From Deinococcus sp. KSM4-11 (GTDB taxonomy: Bacteria; Deinococcota; Deinococci; Deinococcales; Deinococcaceae), in the NCBI RefSeq assembly GCF_004801415.1, contig NZ_SSNX01000003.1, forward strand, positions 62,001 through 126,000: a stretch of DNA of 64,000 bases, written 5' to 3'. The notes beneath the pieces are model-generated. The model made no database searches. It saw only the letters and a program-made list of their open reading frames with translations, and was not told the origin of the DNA. The position numbers were made by a program, and so were the translations under genes. Shown here piece after piece: positions 61,728 to 64,000 of this stretch. Every line of letters begins with the position of its first letter. Position 1 is the stretch's first letter.

Positions 61728-63296
61728 GTGAGTTCCCGTGTCGTCCCGTCCGGCCGTCTGCTGCGGCGCGCCCTGTCGTTCGGGGTGACGCTGCTGACCA
61801 CGGCCTGGGCGCAGGCCGCCGGGGGGCCGCTGGCGCTGGTGCAGGGCCTCGGGCGGCTGGAAGTCCAGGCCGACAGCGGCAGCTGGGCACCCCAGACCGG
61901 CCCCCTCGCGCTGAGCACCGCGCTGCGCACCGGCACCGGCCGCGCCACCCTGCGCAGCGGGCCTGCGGGGCAGATCGTGATGGGCAGCGCCTCACAGCTG
62001 CGCCGCTACAAGGATGAGGCCGACCTGACGCGCGGACAGTTCCTGCTGCGCGGCCCGCTGGCGGTGCACGTCCAGGGACACCATCTGGTCATGGAGGGGC
62101 CGGGCCGGGTGCGCGTGGACCTCTCAGACGCGACGCAGCGGGTGGCGGCGCTGGATGGGGCGCTCCGGCTCGACCTCGACGGGAAGCTGATCGAGCTCAG
62201 GGCCGGACAGCAGGTGGCGCTCCGGGGCGGAGGAGTCGCGGCCTTTCAGGAGACCGATCCGTGGTACGACGCCCAGTTCCGGGGTGAGGGCGCCGCAGCG
62301 ATCGAGGCGACGCGCGGCCCGGTGCGACTGGCGGGCACGGCCCCCGAGCACAACGCCCTCGTGGGCGACACGCTGAATCCCGGCGACGCACTGAAGACCG
62401 GCGCGGCGGCCTGGGCGGAGATCGGCTTCACGGGCGGCGGGTACCTGCGACTGAACGAGCAGAGTGAATTGAGCGTGCTGAGCGTGGAGAAGACCAGCCA
62501 TGGGCGCGAGGTGCTGCTGCGGCTGGCGCGCGGCACCGCGTGGAATGTCGTGCAGAAGGGCCAGGGCGGATACCGGATCGACACGCCGGTCGTGAGCACG
62601 GCGGTGCGCGGCACGGTCTTCCGGGTGGATGCCAGCGGGCTCGTGAAGGTCTTCGAGGGGCAGGTCGCGCTGCCCAGTCAGGGGGATCAGCCGGTCGCGC
62701 AGGGGCAGGAGCGCCCCCCGGTTGGGCCGGTCGCGCCGCTGGTGCCGGACTCCACGGACCGCTTCAACCAGACGCTGGACGTGCAGCGCCGCCAGCCGCT
62801 CACCCTGGATCTGGGCCCCCTGGCGGTGAGCCTGCAAGACCTTGCGGTGCAGGCGCGCAGCCAGCCGGGCGCGGGCCTGAGCGTCACCATCGCCGGGCGC
62901 ACCCTGCCGCTCTCCGGCGAGGGCAGCGAGTACCGCCTGGGCCAGCTGGAAGCCCGCCTGCCCGAGGGGATGTACCGCGTGCAGGTGCAGGCCCGGCGCG
63001 CCGGGCAGACCCTGACCCGCACGCAGGTCATCAACATCGACCGCACGCCGCCGGCCCTGGGTGACGTGCGGATACAGCGAACCGGGCACCTGCTGGTCGT
63101 GTCCGGCACGCTGCGGGATGCCAGTCCGGCCCGGCTGACCGTGACTGTGACGGCTGGAACCAGCACCGCCACGCATTACGTGGATGGCGCGGCCGGAACC
63201 TTCCGCTGGCTGCTGCCGAATCCGGACTCTGGGGCCAGGGTCGAGCTCACCGTGCGGGACGCCGCCGGAAACGAGAGCCGTGCGATCATCCCCTGA
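61728..63296 (+). CDS. Exported FecR-domain protein
   Basis: A 522-residue protein: signal peptide ([20 protein letters not shown]), two FecR-like beta regions (residues 35-160; and 205-310, with [30 protein letters not shown] and [34 protein letters not shown]), and a C-terminal Ig-like part ([31 protein letters not shown]). FecR modules in such proteins act as surface or periplasmic sensors, often beside a CHASE2 cyclase or kinase, as here. GTG 61728 starts the frame. Confidence 0.85.
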   Translation: MSSRVVPSGRLLRRALSFGVTLLTTAWAQAAGGPLALVQGLGRLEVQADSGSWAPQTGPLALSTALRTGTGRATLRSGPAGQIVMGSASQLRRYKDEADLTRGQFLLRGPLAVHVQGHHLVMEGPGRVRVDLSDATQRVAALDGALRLDLDGKLIELRAGQQVALRGGGVAAFQETDPWYDAQFRGEGAAAIEATRGPVRLAGTAPEHNALVGDTLNPGDALKTGAAAWAEIGFTGGGYLRLNEQSELSVLSVEKTSHGREVLLRLARGTAWNVVQKGQGGYRIDTPVVSTAVRGTVFRVDASGLVKVFEGQVALPSQGDQPVAQGQERPPVGPVAPLVPDSTDRFNQTLDVQRRQPLTLDLGPLAVSLQDLAVQARSQPGAGLSVTIAGRTLPLSGEGSEYRLGQLEARLPEGMYRVQVQARRAGQTLTRTQVINIDRTPPALGDVRIQRTGHLLVVSGTLRDASPARLTVTVTAGTSTATHYVDGAAGTFRWLLPNPDSGARVELTVRDAAGNESRAIIP

Positions 63297-64000
63297 GCGG
63301 TCGCTGGCCGCGCTGACAGTCCCGGTGGCCGCCGTCCTGGCCGCCCTGCTGACCCTGGCCGCGCCGGACAACGAGCGGCTGTGGGACGCGCTGAACCGCG
63401 CGCTGCCCGCCCCGCCGGATCCACGGGTGCTGGTCGTGGGAATCGATGAGGCGTCCCTGCGGGATTACGGACGGATCGGGTCGTGGCCGCGCGACCTGTA
63501 CTCGCAGGCGCTGCGCACCCTGAACGACGCGGGCGTGAGCGCCATCGGCGTGAACGTGCTGCTCAGCGACCCGGCGGTGGGCGACGAGCGGCTGCGGACG
63601 ATCTTCAGCCGACCGAACGTGGTGCTGGCGACCGCGCCGGGCGACCCGACCGGCCCGCCCCGGCCCGGCTGGACGTCCCCGACCGGGGTGAGCCTGCTGA
63701 ACATCAGCCCCGATGGCGTGGTGCGCACCTTCCAGACGGCGTATGCGGCGGGCGACGCAGGCCAGGACGTGCTGGTGCCCAGTTTCGCGCGGCAGGTGGC
63801 GGTCGCGGCGGGCCGCAGCGCCCCCCTGGCGCTCACGCCGAGGCTGCTGCGCTACCGGCAGCCGGATCCGCAACGGCTGCCGGTGCTGTCGTTCCGGGAC
63901 GTCGTGAACGGCAACGTCCGCTACGGCGACCTACAGGGCAAGGTGGTGATCCTGGGCCTGACCGCCGACGGCCTGGGCGGCCCGGCCGTGCGCGACGTGT
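63280..64000 (+). CDS. CHASE2-domain protein, N-terminal part (runs off the window)
   Basis: From GTG 63280, overlapping the FecR gene end by 17 bp, 240 codons are open to the edge. The product has a membrane helix (LAALTVPVAAVLAALLTLAA) then a CHASE2 sensor domain: RVLVVGIDEASLRDYGRIGSWPRDLYSQALRTLNDAGVSAIGVNVLL, DGVVRTFQTAY, GKVVILGLTADGLGG. CHASE2 usually precedes an adenylate/diguanylate cyclase or a kinase; which one lies beyond this window is not visible. It pairs with the FecR protein as a sensory unit. Confidence 0.85.
   Translation, partial: MRSSPERSLAALTVPVAAVLAALLTLAAPDNERLWDALNRALPAPPDPRVLVVGIDEASLRDYGRIGSWPRDLYSQALRTLNDAGVSAIGVNVLLSDPAVGDERLRTIFSRPNVVLATAPGDPTGPPRPGWTSPTGVSLLNISPDGVVRTFQTAYAAGDAGQDVLVPSFARQVAVAAGRSAPLALTPRLLRYRQPDPQRLPVLSFRDVVNGNVRYGDLQGKVVILGLTADGLGGPAVRDV

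Overview
The window is a contiguous piece of a high-GC bacterial chromosome that reads as Deinococcus. Signs seen in the sequence are a helicase-defective PriA, a ba3-type oxidase operon, a CsaB pyruvyl transferase, several Deinococcus-style secreted or lipoproteins (DUF4384, YbjN, BsuPI, Ig-like), GatC with tRNA-Gln, frequent GTG starts, and about twenty genes with a TANNNT hexamer 6-8 nt before the start codon, the arrangement expected for leaderless mRNAs. There is no complete insertion sequence, prophage, integrase or CRISPR array. Genes are dense, mostly single or in short operons on both strands.

Layout. 1-5 kb: end of an unknown gene, a stalk-domain exported protein, two lipoproteins (a phospholipase A2 and an unknown) and a NarL-type two-component pair. 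5-10 kb: cysteine-rich copper-binding protein, sugar-nucleotide transferase, DUF177 protein with moaC, and a bactofilin-like membrane protein with internal repeats. 10.2-14.7 kb: tRNA-Leu, tRNA-His, then a leftward operon for a ba3-type terminal oxidase (CBS protein, 44-residue subunit, subunit II, subunit I, cytochrome c) below a BTAD regulator. 14.8-21 kb: acyl-CoA dehydrogenase, TruA, LysM/M23 peptidase, SurE and a beta-helix lipoprotein. The convergent gap at 20.80-21.13 kb holds five perfect DnaA boxes, the most striking non-coding signal in the window.

21-32 kb: TPR protein, def-fmt (initiator Met-tRNA formylation and deformylation), a LURP-one-like protein, endonuclease III, macro-domain protein, guanylate kinase, a basic protein, a stand-alone AsnC/RAM protein divergent from a tandem AhbA/AhbB-like protein, and an E2-like protein with no lipoyl domain. 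31-43 kb: an ELFV dehydrogenase homologue lacking its catalytic lysine, uridine kinase, DUF5693-csaB (S-layer anchoring), DUF2231, a G3E GTPase, an ABC exporter, the pseudohelicase PriA and an EamA transporter. 43-52.7 kb: DUF4384 protein, tRNA-Gln, an MrfA-type helicase with a Tudor-like tail, a GIY-YIG protein cut by an in-frame stop, NadM-Nudix, YbjN, DUF1206, methylglyoxal synthase, ComF and small unknowns. 52.8-64 kb: gatC-serS, a BsuPI protein, a P-loop kinase, TelA, a nitrilase-family hydrolase, a 0.69 kb gene-free stretch, an Ig-like lipoprotein, an ABC-F ATPase, and a FecR-CHASE2 pair that runs off the end.

Most functions are housekeeping (translation, tRNA modification, nucleotide metabolism, DNA repair and restart, respiration) mixed with Deinococcus-type envelope proteins. 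The less ordinary content is the DnaA-box cluster, several enzymes whose catalytic residues have been lost, and three gene-poor stretches that share a 10-bp motif.
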